Shown here one piece after another: positions 1 to 7,419 of a stretch of DNA of 16,308 bases (within the stretch, counting starts at the first letter, position 1; each line of letters opens with the position of its first letter). The notes under the pieces were generated by a model that saw only the letters and a list, made by a program, of their open reading frames with translations, was not told the DNA's origin and did no database searches. This DNA comes from an uncultured Eudoraea sp. Its GTDB lineage: Bacteria > Bacteroidota > Bacteroidia > Flavobacteriales > Flavobacteriaceae. The position numbers were made by a program, and so were the translations under genes. The stretch covers positions 1 through 16,308 of the forward strand of contig CAJQNH010000178.1 of the NCBI GenBank assembly GCA_905479615.1, in the 5' to 3' direction.

Positions 1-455
1 CACGTCTTGCAAGAGCATACAATACTGTTCAACCTGCTTCCGGTAAAGTTCTCAGTGGTGGTGTGGATGCGAATGCCCTGCACAAACCAAAACGCTTTTT
101 TGGAGCAGCGCGTAATATTGAAAACGGTGGTTCGTTATCTATCATTGCAACAGCCCTTACGGAAACAGGATCTAAGATGGATGAGGTTATTTTTGAGGAA
201 TTCAAAGGTACCGGTAATATGGAATTACAATTAGACAGGCGAATAAGTAACCGAAGAATCTTCCCTGCTATAGACCTTGTAACTTCTTCTACAAGAAGAG
301 ATGATCTTTTATTGGATGAAAATACAATTCAACGTATGTGGATAATGCGGAAATATCTCGCTGACATGAATCCGGTTGAGGCTATGGAATTCATGGAGCA
401 ACGCATTAAGCAGACCAAAAATAATGAGGAGTTTTTATTGACGATGAGCCAGTAA
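1..455 (+). CDS. rho: Transcription termination factor Rho, C-terminal part (5' end outside window)
   Basis: Rho is a hexameric RNA-dependent ATPase/translocase that ends transcription at factor-dependent terminators. Only the last ~150 residues are present; the reading frame is open to the left edge, and its first complete codon begins at base 3. The frame reads through the Q-loop region (GGVDANALHKPKRFFGAAR), then TALTETGSKMDEVIFEEFKG, the R-loop KGTGNMELQLDR, and the arginine-rich stretch RRISNRRIFPAIDL containing the inter-subunit arginine finger region of the family. These segments match Rho almost word for word, so identity is secure. The stop codon TAA at 453-455 is followed closely by a strong intrinsic terminator, so rho is the last gene of its transcript here. 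The N-terminal RNA-binding domain, which carries a long insertion in many Bacteroidota, cannot be assessed. Confidence 0.97.
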   Translation, partial: RLARAYNTVQPASGKVLSGGVDANALHKPKRFFGAARNIENGGSLSIIATALTETGSKMDEVIFEEFKGTGNMELQLDRRISNRRIFPAIDLVTSSTRRDDLLLDENTIQRMWIMRKYLADMNPVEAMEFMEQRIKQTKNNEEFLLTMSQ

Positions 456-474
456 AAAAATCCCATAAAAAAGT

Positions 475-508
475 AAATCCCAATGGTTCTTGATCATTGG
501 GATTTTTT
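475..508 (+). terminator. Intrinsic terminator of rho
   Basis: A 10-bp perfect stem (AATCCCAATG at 476-485 pairing with CATTGGGATT at 495-504) with a 9-base loop runs into a T tract. It begins about 20 bases after the rho stop codon. Confidence 0.9.
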
Positions 509-644
509 ATTTGGAATAAGTACCGCAAAGATAAAAAGGGATCATTTCTTAGTAGATTTCTATTTCGCTATTGCCACTACCCTTTATAATGACCAGGAAA
601 AGCAATCACTTTTTAAATAACAATTACACCATTAAAAAAACCAT

Positions 645-676
645 AAAAAAAGCCCTAACCGTTAGGCAAGGGCTTT
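645..676 (-). terminator. Intrinsic terminator of rpsT
   Basis: Read on the minus strand, AAAGCCCT (676-669) pairs with AGGGCTTT (656-649), followed by a U tract from the A run at 645-650. It lies 18 bases beyond the rpsT stop and faces the rho terminator, so the two convergent units are separately ended. Confidence 0.85.
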
Positions 677-694
677 AATAGGTTTTTCCAATAC

Positions 695-946
695 TTATAT
701 GGCAGCAATATGCTTTGTAAGTTTACTTTTTAAATTAGCCGCCTTATTTGCATGTATAATATTGCGTTTAGCAAGTTTATCTATCATGCTCACCACAGTT
801 GGCAAAAGTGATTCCGCCGCTTTTTTGTCGGTTTCACTCCTCAATTTTTTAATTGCGTTTCTTGTGGTTTTGTGCTGATATCTGTTACGTAATCGCACAA
901 CTTCATTTCTTCTGATTCTCTTTAATGCCGACTTGTGATTTGCCAT
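695..946 (-). CDS. rpsT: 30S ribosomal protein S20
   Basis: Primary 16S rRNA-binding protein of the small subunit, 83 residues, the normal length for S20. The start MANHKSALKRIRRNE and the basic helical composition are typical of the family, as is the segment KLAKRNIIHANKAANLKSKL. The ATG at 944-946 is preceded on the minus strand by an A-rich leader and no clear Shine-Dalgarno, as usual in Bacteroidota. It lies 42 bases downstream of a tRNA-Glu gene with no terminator between them, so it is probably co-transcribed with the two tRNAs from the promoter at 1249-1278, with the mRNA released by tRNA 3' processing. A hairpin terminator follows the stop. Confidence 0.97.
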   Translation of the reverse strand: MANHKSALKRIRRNEVVRLRNRYQHKTTRNAIKKLRSETDKKAAESLLPTVVSMIDKLAKRNIIHANKAANLKSKLTKHIAAI

Positions 947-988
947 CTTTTTTTAAATTTTGTTTATTCGGGCTTCATATTTTTTTTG

Positions 989-1060
989 TAGCCCGTAGGG
1001 GAATCGAACCCCTGTTACCAGGATGAAAACCTGGCGTCCTAACCCCTAGACGAACGGGCC
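989..1060 (-). tRNA. tRNA-Glu (anticodon UUC), copy 2
   Basis: A 72-nt cloverleaf on the minus strand: acceptor GGCCCGT/ACGGGCT, anticodon arm CCAGG-TTTTCAT-CCTGG with anticodon TTC, and T arm AGGGG-TTCGATT-CCCCT. The 3' end is A followed by CAA, so CCA is not encoded. The first acceptor pair is G-U. It is identical in sequence to the copy at 1154-1225. Confidence 0.96.
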
Positions 1061-1153
1061 ATTAATATTTTTTTAAACGTTCAAGTAATAAATGAAACAT
1101 GCATTATTCAACATGTCCTCATTAATCACATTTCAATATTTCAGTATTCTTTG

Positions 1154-1225
1154 TAGCCCGTAGGGGAATCGAACCCCTGTTACCAGGATGAAAACCTGGC
1201 GTCCTAACCCCTAGACGAACGGGCC
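1154..1225 (-). tRNA. tRNA-Glu (anticodon UUC), copy 1
   Basis: Same 72-nt sequence as the copy at 989-1060, separated from it by a 93-base AT-rich spacer. It is the promoter-proximal copy: the Bacteroidota-type promoter at 1249-1278 ends 23 bases before its 5' G. CCA is not encoded. Confidence 0.96.
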
Positions 1226-1248
1226 TTTAGATCGCATAATTGCGGATG

Positions 1249-1278
1249 CAAAAATACAATTATTTTTTACTATACCAA
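1249..1278 (-). promoter_or_regulatory. Bacteroidota-type promoter for tRNA-Glu x2 and rpsT
   Basis: On the minus strand, TTG (1278-1276), a 19-base spacer, then TATTTTTG (1256-1249), a perfect match to the TAnnTTTG -7 element of Bacteroidota. It is placed correctly for a transcript starting just upstream of the first tRNA. A short dyad (CGCA-ATTA-TGCG) lies between it and the tRNA. Confidence 0.75.
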
Positions 1279-1305
1279 CTCCATTATATATTTTTTTGAC
1301 TACAC

Positions 1306-2781
1306 TTAATATGCCTTGGCAAAGAGCACCCTTTTTGAAGAAGGTTTTCCGGTAACCATGCAGCTACCAGCTTCCTCAATGGCATCTAATGCTATACATC
1401 TAATCGTTGCTTTTGTTTCTTCTTTTATCTTATCTTCCGTAGCCGAAGTACCATCCCAATGTGCTGAAATGAAGCCTCCTTTTTGCTCTAAAACCCTTTT
1501 AAATTCTTCATACCCATCAACTTCGGTAATGTGTTCCTCCCTGTAATTCAGGGCTTTCTCAAATATATTTCGCTGTATGTCCTCGAGTAAAAACTCAATT
1601 TTTGCAACTACCCCGTCTGCTTCCACAGTTTCTTTTTCCAGGGTATCCCGGCGTGCCAATTCATAAGTTCCATTCTCCATATCACGCTGCCCAACAGCAA
1701 TTCTGACGGGCACTCCTTTTAATTCATATTCATTAAATTTAAATCCGGGTTTATGGGTATCGCGCTTGTCGTATTTTACAGATATCCCTTTATTTTGCAA
1801 TTCTTTAACCAAGGGATTTACTCTTTCGGAGATAGCATCTAATTGTTCCAGACCTTTGTATATGGGCACTATAACCACCTGTATAGGGGCCAGTTTAGGA
1901 GGTAAAACAAGACCATTATCATCACTATGTGTCATAATAAGAGCACCCATCAGGCGTGTAGAAACACCCCAGGATGTGGCCCATACATATTCTTGTTTTC
2001 CTTCTCTCGTTGCAAACTTTACATCAAAAGCTTTGGCAAAGTTCTGACCCAAAAAATGTGATGTTCCAGCTTGTAATGCCTTTCCGTCCTGCATTAAGGC
2101 TTCTATACAATAGGTTTCTATTGCTCCCGCAAAGCGTTCACTTTCCGTTTTTGTTCCCTTGATCACCGGTACGGCCATATGATTTTCAGCGAAATCCGCA
2201 TAGATATTCAGGATCAATTCAGATTCTTCTATTGCCTCCTGTTCAGTCTCATGAGCCGTGTGACCTTCCTGCCAGAGGAATTCAGTGGTGCGAAGGAACA
2301 AGCGTGTTCTCATTTCCCATCGTACCACATTAGCCCATTGATTAATTAAGAGCGGAAGATCCCTATAGGACTGAATCCACTTTCTATATGTATCCCAGAT
2401 AATAGTCTCAGAAGTTGGCCTTACAATAAGTTCTTCTTCCAGTTTAGCGTCTTCATCCACAATAAGACCGCTACCGTCTTCTGCACTTTTAAGCCTGTAA
2501 TGGGTGACTACCGCACATTCCTTTGCAAATCCTTCAACGTGACTGGCTTCTTTACTCAGATATGATTTTGGGATAAACAACGGGAAATAGGCATTCTGAT
2601 GCCCGGTATCTTTGAACATCTTGTCCAGGCCCGCCTGTATTTTTTCCCATATGGCAAAACCATAAGGTTTTATTACCATACATCCCCTAACACCTGAATT
2701 TTCGGCCATATCAGCCTTGATCACGAGTTCATTATACCATTTGGAATAATCCTCGCTTCTTTTAGTTAAATTTTTTCCCAT
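1306..2781 (-). CDS. proS: Prolyl-tRNA synthetase (class II, archaeal/eukaryotic-type)
   Basis: Charges tRNA-Pro with proline in the cytosol. The 491-residue protein lacks the large editing insertion of the long bacterial ProRS and ends with the KAY tail of the archaeal/eukaryotic-like type. Visible landmarks are RPTSETIIW, the motif 2 region (NVVRWEMRTRLFLRTTEFLW, then QEGHTAH), motif 3 (ATSWGVSTRLMGALIMTHSD), the anticodon-binding domain beginning near APIQVVIVPIYKG, and a C-terminal domain ending in VLFAKAY. In that last domain the positions that carry a four-Cys zinc site in archaeal relatives read WDG, TED and SCMVTGKP, so at most one ligand survives (from remembered alignments). I chose the ATG at 2781-2779; a TTG codon sits directly before it and could be read as a start, but ATG is more likely. 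No hairpin terminator follows; the tRNA promoter begins 27 bases downstream. Confidence 0.97.
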   Translation of the reverse strand: MGKNLTKRSEDYSKWYNELVIKADMAENSGVRGCMVIKPYGFAIWEKIQAGLDKMFKDTGHQNAYFPLFIPKSYLSKEASHVEGFAKECAVVTHYRLKSAEDGSGLIVDEDAKLEEELIVRPTSETIIWDTYRKWIQSYRDLPLLINQWANVVRWEMRTRLFLRTTEFLWQEGHTAHETEQEAIEESELILNIYADFAENHMAVPVIKGTKTESERFAGAIETYCIEALMQDGKALQAGTSHFLGQNFAKAFDVKFATREGKQEYVWATSWGVSTRLMGALIMTHSDDNGLVLPPKLAPIQVVIVPIYKGLEQLDAISERVNPLVKELQNKGISVKYDKRDTHKPGFKFNEYELKGVPVRIAVGQRDMENGTYELARRDTLEKETVEADGVVAKIEFLLEDIQRNIFEKALNYREEHITEVDGYEEFKRVLEQKGGFISAHWDGTSATEDKIKEETKATIRCIALDAIEEAGSCMVTGKPSSKRVLFAKAY

Positions 2782-2877
2782 CAAATATACTTTGGCACAA
2801 ATCTTGTGATCTTATTATCAAAATAGTTCGGTAAAACTAACTATTTTTAGAATGTTCAACAATATAAATTTAAAGCG

Positions 2878-4272
2878 ATGATACAATCTCTACCCCTACC
2901 TAAATTAATAATGACTGCAACACTCCTTGTTGCAGGCATATTATTGGTTTCCTGTGGTTCCTATCAGGAGGCTTCCTATTATGACAAAGATGGTATCTAT
3001 GCTGAAGGGACCCAAAAGGTCTATACAAAGCAAAAACAACAGCCTAAACAACAGCAGGGTGATGGAATTTACGGTGATTATTTTGGCCAGAAAGCAGATC
3101 AGATAGATGAATTCATGGAGGATGAAGTCTTTACGGATGCAGATGACTATTATGGAGGAGATGTTGTAAATGACAGTCTTGTTCCTGTACCCCAAGGAAA
3201 TTATTACGAGGGCTATAATGATTATGACGGATATGCCGGATGGGGTGATAATCCATCCAATGTCACCATCAATAACTACAACGGCGCCGGTTGGGGCTGG
3301 GGTGGTGTTGGCATTGGTATAGGCTTTGGCTGGGGCTGGGGTGGTTATTACGGATATCCTTACTATGGATATGGAGGTTATTGGGGCTATCCAGGCTGGG
3401 GCTGGGGTGCCGGTTGGGGCTGGGGCTATCCAGGCTGGGGCTGGGGCTATCCCGGTTATGGCTGGGGCTATCCCGGTTATGGTTATGGTTATCCTTACTA
3501 TGGTTATGGAAGAGCTTCATACACCAATGGCAGAAGAGGTTATTACGGCAATAATTATAATAATGCTTTAACTTCAAATTCATTAAGAGGTAGATCTAAT
3601 CTCACATCAGGCAGAGGAAGATCGAGTGCAACATCAGGAAATGGAAGAACAGCTTCCAGTTCCAGATCCAATGTTGGAAGATCTGGCACAACCAGAACTT
3701 CTTCCTCAGCACGAAGTTCCAGTGTAAATAGATCAGGCACAACGGCAAGAAGTAGATCAGGCACAACAGCAAGAAGAACAGTTAGTGCTGATGCTATAAA
3801 TAGAAACAGGGCATACAGATCCAGTAGAAGTACCCGATCTGTTCCGGGATATTCAAGTAGCGCACGAAACGGCAATACGTACAGAAGATATCCTCAGGGA
3901 ACCAGCAGATATAACAGAGGGACTACCAGTAGTTCAAATACGGCAAGAAGGGCTTATGGAACTTCCACTCAAAGAAGTTCTGCTTATTCCAGGTCGTCAT
4001 CCTCTATTCCGAGAACCTCCGGCTATAATTCCGGAAGAAGTTCAGGATCCAGAAGTTCATCTGGTTATAGAAGTTCGGGGTCCAGAAGTTCATCTGGTTA
4101 TAGAAGTTCTGGAGGATCCAGAAGTTCAAGTGGCTATCGAAGTTCCGGCGGGTCTTCAAGATCTTCTGGCAGCATGAGAAGTTCTGGTGGTGGTTCGCGA
4201 AGTTCCGGTGGTGGCATGAGAAGTTCTGGAGGATCTTCAAGATCTTCAGGAAGCAGGGGCGGCAGACAATAA
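2878..4272 (+). CDS. Low-complexity lipoprotein: Gly/Tyr/Trp-rich then Arg/Ser-rich
   Basis: Function unknown. The 464 residues fall into four parts. Residues 1-26 form a lipoprotein signal peptide with lipobox LVSC (Cys26). Residues 27-125 form a Tyr- and acid-rich stretch with a Gln/Lys run near 50-60. Residues 137-211 are dominated by Gly, Trp, Tyr and Pro, including five heptads of the form YPG[WY]G[WY]G or close to it. Residues 216-464 are rich in Arg, Ser, Gly and Thr, strongly basic, ending in tandem GSRSSSGYRSS-type units. No enzyme motif is seen. The Asp/Glu-rich surface-export signal common after the lipid Cys in Bacteroidota is not obvious (CGSYQEAS). It is divergent from proS and 33 bases upstream of the FadL-like porin, so probably in one operon with it. 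The aromatic and Arg blocks suggest a disordered, self-associating or wall-binding surface protein; this is inference. Serine-rich composition may cause spurious database matches to eukaryotic proteins. Confidence 0.85.
   Translation: MIQSLPLPKLIMTATLLVAGILLVSCGSYQEASYYDKDGIYAEGTQKVYTKQKQQPKQQQGDGIYGDYFGQKADQIDEFMEDEVFTDADDYYGGDVVNDSLVPVPQGNYYEGYNDYDGYAGWGDNPSNVTINNYNGAGWGWGGVGIGIGFGWGWGGYYGYPYYGYGGYWGYPGWGWGAGWGWGYPGWGWGYPGYGWGYPGYGYGYPYYGYGRASYTNGRRGYYGNNYNNALTSNSLRGRSNLTSGRGRSSATSGNGRTASSSRSNVGRSGTTRTSSSARSSSVNRSGTTARSRSGTTARRTVSADAINRNRAYRSSRSTRSVPGYSSSARNGNTYRRYPQGTSRYNRGTTSSSNTARRAYGTSTQRSSAYSRSSSSIPRTSGYNSGRSSGSRSSSGYRSSGSRSSSGYRSSGGSRSSSGYRSSGGSSRSSGSMRSSGGGSRSSGGGMRSSGGSSRSSGSRGGRQ
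3388..3510 (+). repeat. 21-bp coding repeats (YPG[WY]G[WY]G heptads)
   Basis: Five 21-base units encode residues 171-177, 184-190, 191-197, 198-204 and 205-211 of the lipoprotein, with one six-residue interruption (AGWGWG) after the first. The shared DNA core is a variant of GGCTATCCAGGCTGGGGCTGG. Composition is unusually G-rich for this AT-rich genome. Confidence 0.85.
4045..4260 (+). repeat. 33-42 bp coding repeats (GSRSSSGYRSS units)
   Basis: Two exact-length 33-base units (residues 390-400 and 401-411) and a 36-base unit (412-423) are followed by three degenerate units of similar type (residues 424-436, 437-450, 451-460). The first two encode the same 11 residues with nearly identical DNA, which suggests recent unit duplication and a site liable to length change. 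Confidence 0.85.
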
Positions 4273-4305
4273 TTCCAAAAATCAGTAGAATTAAATTTTT
4301 ATAAA

Positions 4306-5820
4306 ATGAAAAGAAATATATTTTTCATCCTGGTATTGATATGTGGTACTGTAAGTGCACAGAATATTGACGACGTACTCAGATATAGTATTGAAAACAC
4401 TCATGGAACAACACGCTTTCAGGGTTTAAGCGGGGCTTTTGGAGCTCTTGGGGGTGATCTTTCGGCATTGAATATCAATTCAGCAGGATCAGCGGTTTTC
4501 AATAATAGTCAGTTTACGATGACCGGAACAAACTACAATCGCAATAACGATGCGACTTATTTTGGGACAACCAACAATACCCGACTCAATTCATTTAAAA
4601 TTAATCAGGTAGGGGGTGTTATGGTATTTAAAAATTACGATAAAAATTCTGATTGGAGGAAATACTCCTTAGCTTTTAACTATGATCTGGTAAATAATTT
4701 TAGCAATCAGTTTTTTGCCTCCGGGAATGGTAATGAAGGTATAGACAATTACTTTCTTGCCTATGCCCAGGGTCAGCCCTTAGGACCTTTGTTTGTGCAG
4801 GATGGTGAGTTGATTGAAGAAGCCTATCTTGATATAGGGAGTAGTCTTGGTTTTGGACCACAGCAGGCATTTTTAGGTTTTCAGTCCGGGGTAATTGATC
4901 CGGTAGATATTGATGATGACAACAATACCGAATACATATCAAATGCGGAATACAACAACGTAAATCAGGAATTTTTACAATCGACAAGAGGGTATAACAG
5001 CAAGTTCACTATGAATTTTGGCACTCAATACAAGGATTTTCTATATATGGGAGCTTCACTGAATTTTCATAGTATTTATTATGAGAAATACACTCAGTTA
5101 AGTGAGAGCGGTTTTGATGCAGCTTCAGAAATTCGATCTATTAATTTTGACAACCTGCTTGTGTCGAGAGGTAACGCGTTTTCATTCAACCTGGGGTTAA
5201 TTGCAAAATTGAATAAATATGTAAGACTTGGAGGAAGTTATCAATCCGCTACCTGGTATGATTTAACAGATGATTTATCACAAAGAATTAATTCGGATTC
5301 TCCTGTTAAAAATCCGGATATAAGATTTATAGATTTCAACATTATCAATCTTTTCCCAAGGTATAAAATAAAGACTCCCGGCAAGTTTAATGGAAGTATG
5401 GCACTTGTGTTTGGCCCCAATGGCCTTTTAAGTTTTGATTACAGTTATCAGGACATGTCTAATGCCGAATTACGACCTACATCAGATGCTAGTTTTTCTA
5501 CCGTTAATTCACAGATTGGCAGAGAACTTAGGGCGGTTTCTACTTTTAGAGTTGGTGGCGAATACCGTATAAAACAATTAAGCCTGCGTGGTGGATATCG
5601 TTACGAACAAAGTCCTTATGCAAATAGAATTACCATAAGCGATTTAAATGGGTTTTCGGCCGGTATAGGTTATAACTTCGGAGGCAGCAGATTAGACTTT
5701 ACGTATAGCAGGTCTGAGCGAGATTCTAATGTTCAACTTGCAGATGTGGGAATATCAACGCCGACAAGTGTAAATGGTATTATGAATAACTATAGCTTTG
5801 GGTACACCATTAATTTCTAA
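4306..5820 (+). CDS. FadL/OmpP1-like outer-membrane transport protein
   Basis: A predicted outer-membrane beta-barrel of 504 residues. It has an N-terminal signal peptide (MKRNIFFILVLICGTVSAQ, cleavage near residue 19), then a FadL/TodX-like N-terminal segment (RFQGLSGAFGALGGDLSALN, followed by INSAG; compare the NPAG motif of FadL), many alternating amphipathic strands, and a C-terminal strand ending in aromatic residues (NNYSFGYTINF). FadL-family proteins move hydrophobic compounds across the outer membrane; homologues in Flavobacteriaceae are often labelled hemin receptor or OmpP1, without proof of substrate. The start codon has no strong ribosome binding site. It follows the repeat-rich lipoprotein by 33 bases, same strand, and ends at a bidirectional terminator. 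Family assignment is fairly sure; the transported substrate is unknown. Confidence 0.85.
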   Translation: MKRNIFFILVLICGTVSAQNIDDVLRYSIENTHGTTRFQGLSGAFGALGGDLSALNINSAGSAVFNNSQFTMTGTNYNRNNDATYFGTTNNTRLNSFKINQVGGVMVFKNYDKNSDWRKYSLAFNYDLVNNFSNQFFASGNGNEGIDNYFLAYAQGQPLGPLFVQDGELIEEAYLDIGSSLGFGPQQAFLGFQSGVIDPVDIDDDNNTEYISNAEYNNVNQEFLQSTRGYNSKFTMNFGTQYKDFLYMGASLNFHSIYYEKYTQLSESGFDAASEIRSINFDNLLVSRGNAFSFNLGLIAKLNKYVRLGGSYQSATWYDLTDDLSQRINSDSPVKNPDIRFIDFNIINLFPRYKIKTPGKFNGSMALVFGPNGLLSFDYSYQDMSNAELRPTSDASFSTVNSQIGRELRAVSTFRVGGEYRIKQLSLRGGYRYEQSPYANRITISDLNGFSAGIGYNFGGSRLDFTYSRSERDSNVQLADVGISTPTSVNGIMNNYSFGYTINF

Positions 5821-5835
5821 ACTCAAATAATAAAG

Positions 5836-5867
5836 AAAAAAGCCCTGAATTACTTCAGGGCTTTTTT
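5836..5867. terminator. Bidirectional intrinsic terminator
   Basis: GCCCTGAA (5842-5849) pairs with TTCAGGGC (5854-5861) around a 4-base loop, flanked by an A run on the left and a T run on the right, so it can act on both strands. It serves the porin gene on the plus strand and the T9SS substrate gene on the minus strand, and its T tract touches the latter's stop codon. Confidence 0.92.
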
Positions 5868-7294
5868 TATCTCACAAGTGAAAAATGAGTTCGAACGGTA
5901 TTGGCCACCTGCACACCGTCTTCATCACGTGCGTACTCAAGGCGGAACCAATAATCGGATGAGGGCATGGGCCGGCCGTTAAAAGTCCCGTCCCACCCTA
6001 TTGTACTTTGGTCTAGTTGTTTTAATAATTTGCCATAACGGTCAAAAATAAAAACTACGGGATCTGTAAGTGTCTCAATTCCCTTAATATTCCATGCATC
6101 GTGAATACCATCTCCGTTGGGTGTAAAAAACTTAGGATATCCCACTACCAAAAATTCAATGGGCTCTGAGGTTCCACATCCATTCTTATCATTTATTATT
6201 ACAGTATTAAACCCTGGAGGGACATCCAGAAATACAGATTCATCCTGAAATTCCCCACCGTTTATGGCATACTCATAATCTCCATCGCCATCAACAAAAA
6301 ACTCCACATTATTACTGTCAGATAAGTCGTCTAAAATGACTATCCCATCCGGGTCCGGTAACAAAACCGGAATTCCATAATATGTAATTAAAATATCATC
6401 TGTTATAGTAGTGGCAAGTGTCGTTAATATTGAAGCAAAGTACCTTCCTGAGGTTGGGCTGCTCACTATTAACTCTGCACCAAGTGGGCCTGTGCCCAGA
6501 AGAGTTGCATCTATAGTTCCGTCATCATCGTAATCGACTGTCCAGGTGACCGTGGCAATATCGGGCCCGGCCGGCGAATTCAATGCGGTTAAAGTAATAT
6601 CAGGATCACCTTCACAGGCAATAATATCCAGCCCTAAAAATTCATCCCTAAGCGTACAGTCAAGCGCTGTATTCTGATCTGCATCCACAGAACTGCCGGT
6701 AAAGGTCAACGAAAAAGGTTCAGGATTTCCATCAAAATTAGTATTAAAATTGTTGATCAGAAGGTAATAGACTTCTCCGGCCGTAATGTCTATCCATTCA
6801 TCATAAGTATTTTGGTTGGCGGTTAAAGGTGGCGCCCCTTCCTGACCATTTTCAGGGTTAACCCCTACTCCGGTAAAGTTTGTACTATTTACTTCGTAAT
6901 TGCATCTAATGGGTTGCGCCGTTCCATTACTTATATCGGCACAATCTGTATCTGGTCCATACAATGCAAAATCATATTCTGAGGTTATTGTGGTACCCAA
7001 GGCTGGTAATGCTTCTATATCAAAACCAATCTGACCGTCTGTCCCTGCCCTGAAGACATACCAGGATGTATTGTTTTCAATATTTGCAGAACCAACACTC
7101 CCTTTTTCCAAACAACCACTTTGTCTTATTTCATCAGGATCAAAATCGTCAACATCACCAAGGTCATCAGTAAATGATAGGATTGGCGCATCGGCACAAA
7201 CAGGGATGGCACTTCGGCAATCTGCAGAGTTCTGCGCCATAACTCCAATAGAAAAAAGGAGCGTGCAGCACAGGGAGCTAACGAGTGTTCGCAT
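5867..7294 (-). CDS. Secreted surface protein with type B T9SS sorting domain (paralogue 1)
   Basis: 475 residues. A signal peptide (cleavage after VMA, about residue 21) is followed by a Cys-containing N-terminal domain starting DCRSAIPVCADAP, with later Cys in SGCLEKG, DCAD and RCNY. A short middle region includes DYDDDGTID, and a segment of the form VPPGFNTVIINDKNGCG leads into the C-terminal sorting domain (residues 386-475): FFTPNGDGIHDAWNI, FDRYGKLLKQLD, GWDGTFNGRPMPSSDYWF. This C-terminal domain is the gliding-motility-associated (type B) signal that sends proteins through the type IX secretion system to the cell surface or medium. The N-terminal domain resembles beta-sandwich domains of flavobacterial adhesins, but I cannot name its ligand. 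It lies 125 bases downstream of its paralogue on the same strand, and they share both ends. No PorP/SprF partner gene is adjacent. Confidence 0.9.
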   Translation of the reverse strand: MRTLVSSLCCTLLFSIGVMAQNSADCRSAIPVCADAPILSFTDDLGDVDDFDPDEIRQSGCLEKGSVGSANIENNTSWYVFRAGTDGQIGFDIEALPALGTTITSEYDFALYGPDTDCADISNGTAQPIRCNYEVNSTNFTGVGVNPENGQEGAPPLTANQNTYDEWIDITAGEVYYLLINNFNTNFDGNPEPFSLTFTGSSVDADQNTALDCTLRDEFLGLDIIACEGDPDITLTALNSPAGPDIATVTWTVDYDDDGTIDATLLGTGPLGAELIVSSPTSGRYFASILTTLATTITDDILITYYGIPVLLPDPDGIVILDDLSDSNNVEFFVDGDGDYEYAINGGEFQDESVFLDVPPGFNTVIINDKNGCGTSEPIEFLVVGYPKFFTPNGDGIHDAWNIKGIETLTDPVVFIFDRYGKLLKQLDQSTIGWDGTFNGRPMPSSDYWFRLEYARDEDGVQVANTVRTHFSLVR

Positions 7295-7419
7295 AGATTA
7301 AGGGGCTAACATTATATAAATAATCAATACTATAACTCTCAGGGCTGAAATTTAGTATATTTTGCGGAAGTTATTCTGCACTTTATCAATAAACAACGGA
7401 CCGTTATAAATGCAAACTT

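Noticed and set aside
947..995. AGCCCG in the rpsT leader is complementary to CGGGCT at the 3' acceptor strand of the adjacent tRNA-Glu
   Set aside because: A six-base match with a loop of about 15 bases and no U tract is not a terminator, and pairing would compete with a stable tRNA; chance is the simpler explanation.
2785..2877. TATATTTG at the proS start (minus strand) resembling a -7 element
   Set aside because: It abuts the start codon, which would place the transcription start inside the gene, and no TTG is at the right distance.
3269..3875. Long open frames on both strands across the repeat-rich lipoprotein gene (about 80-106 codons)
   Set aside because: They are shadows of low-complexity coding DNA: their products are runs of Leu/Gly/Trp or His/Asn/Ser from the same repeats, with no domain and no ribosome binding site.
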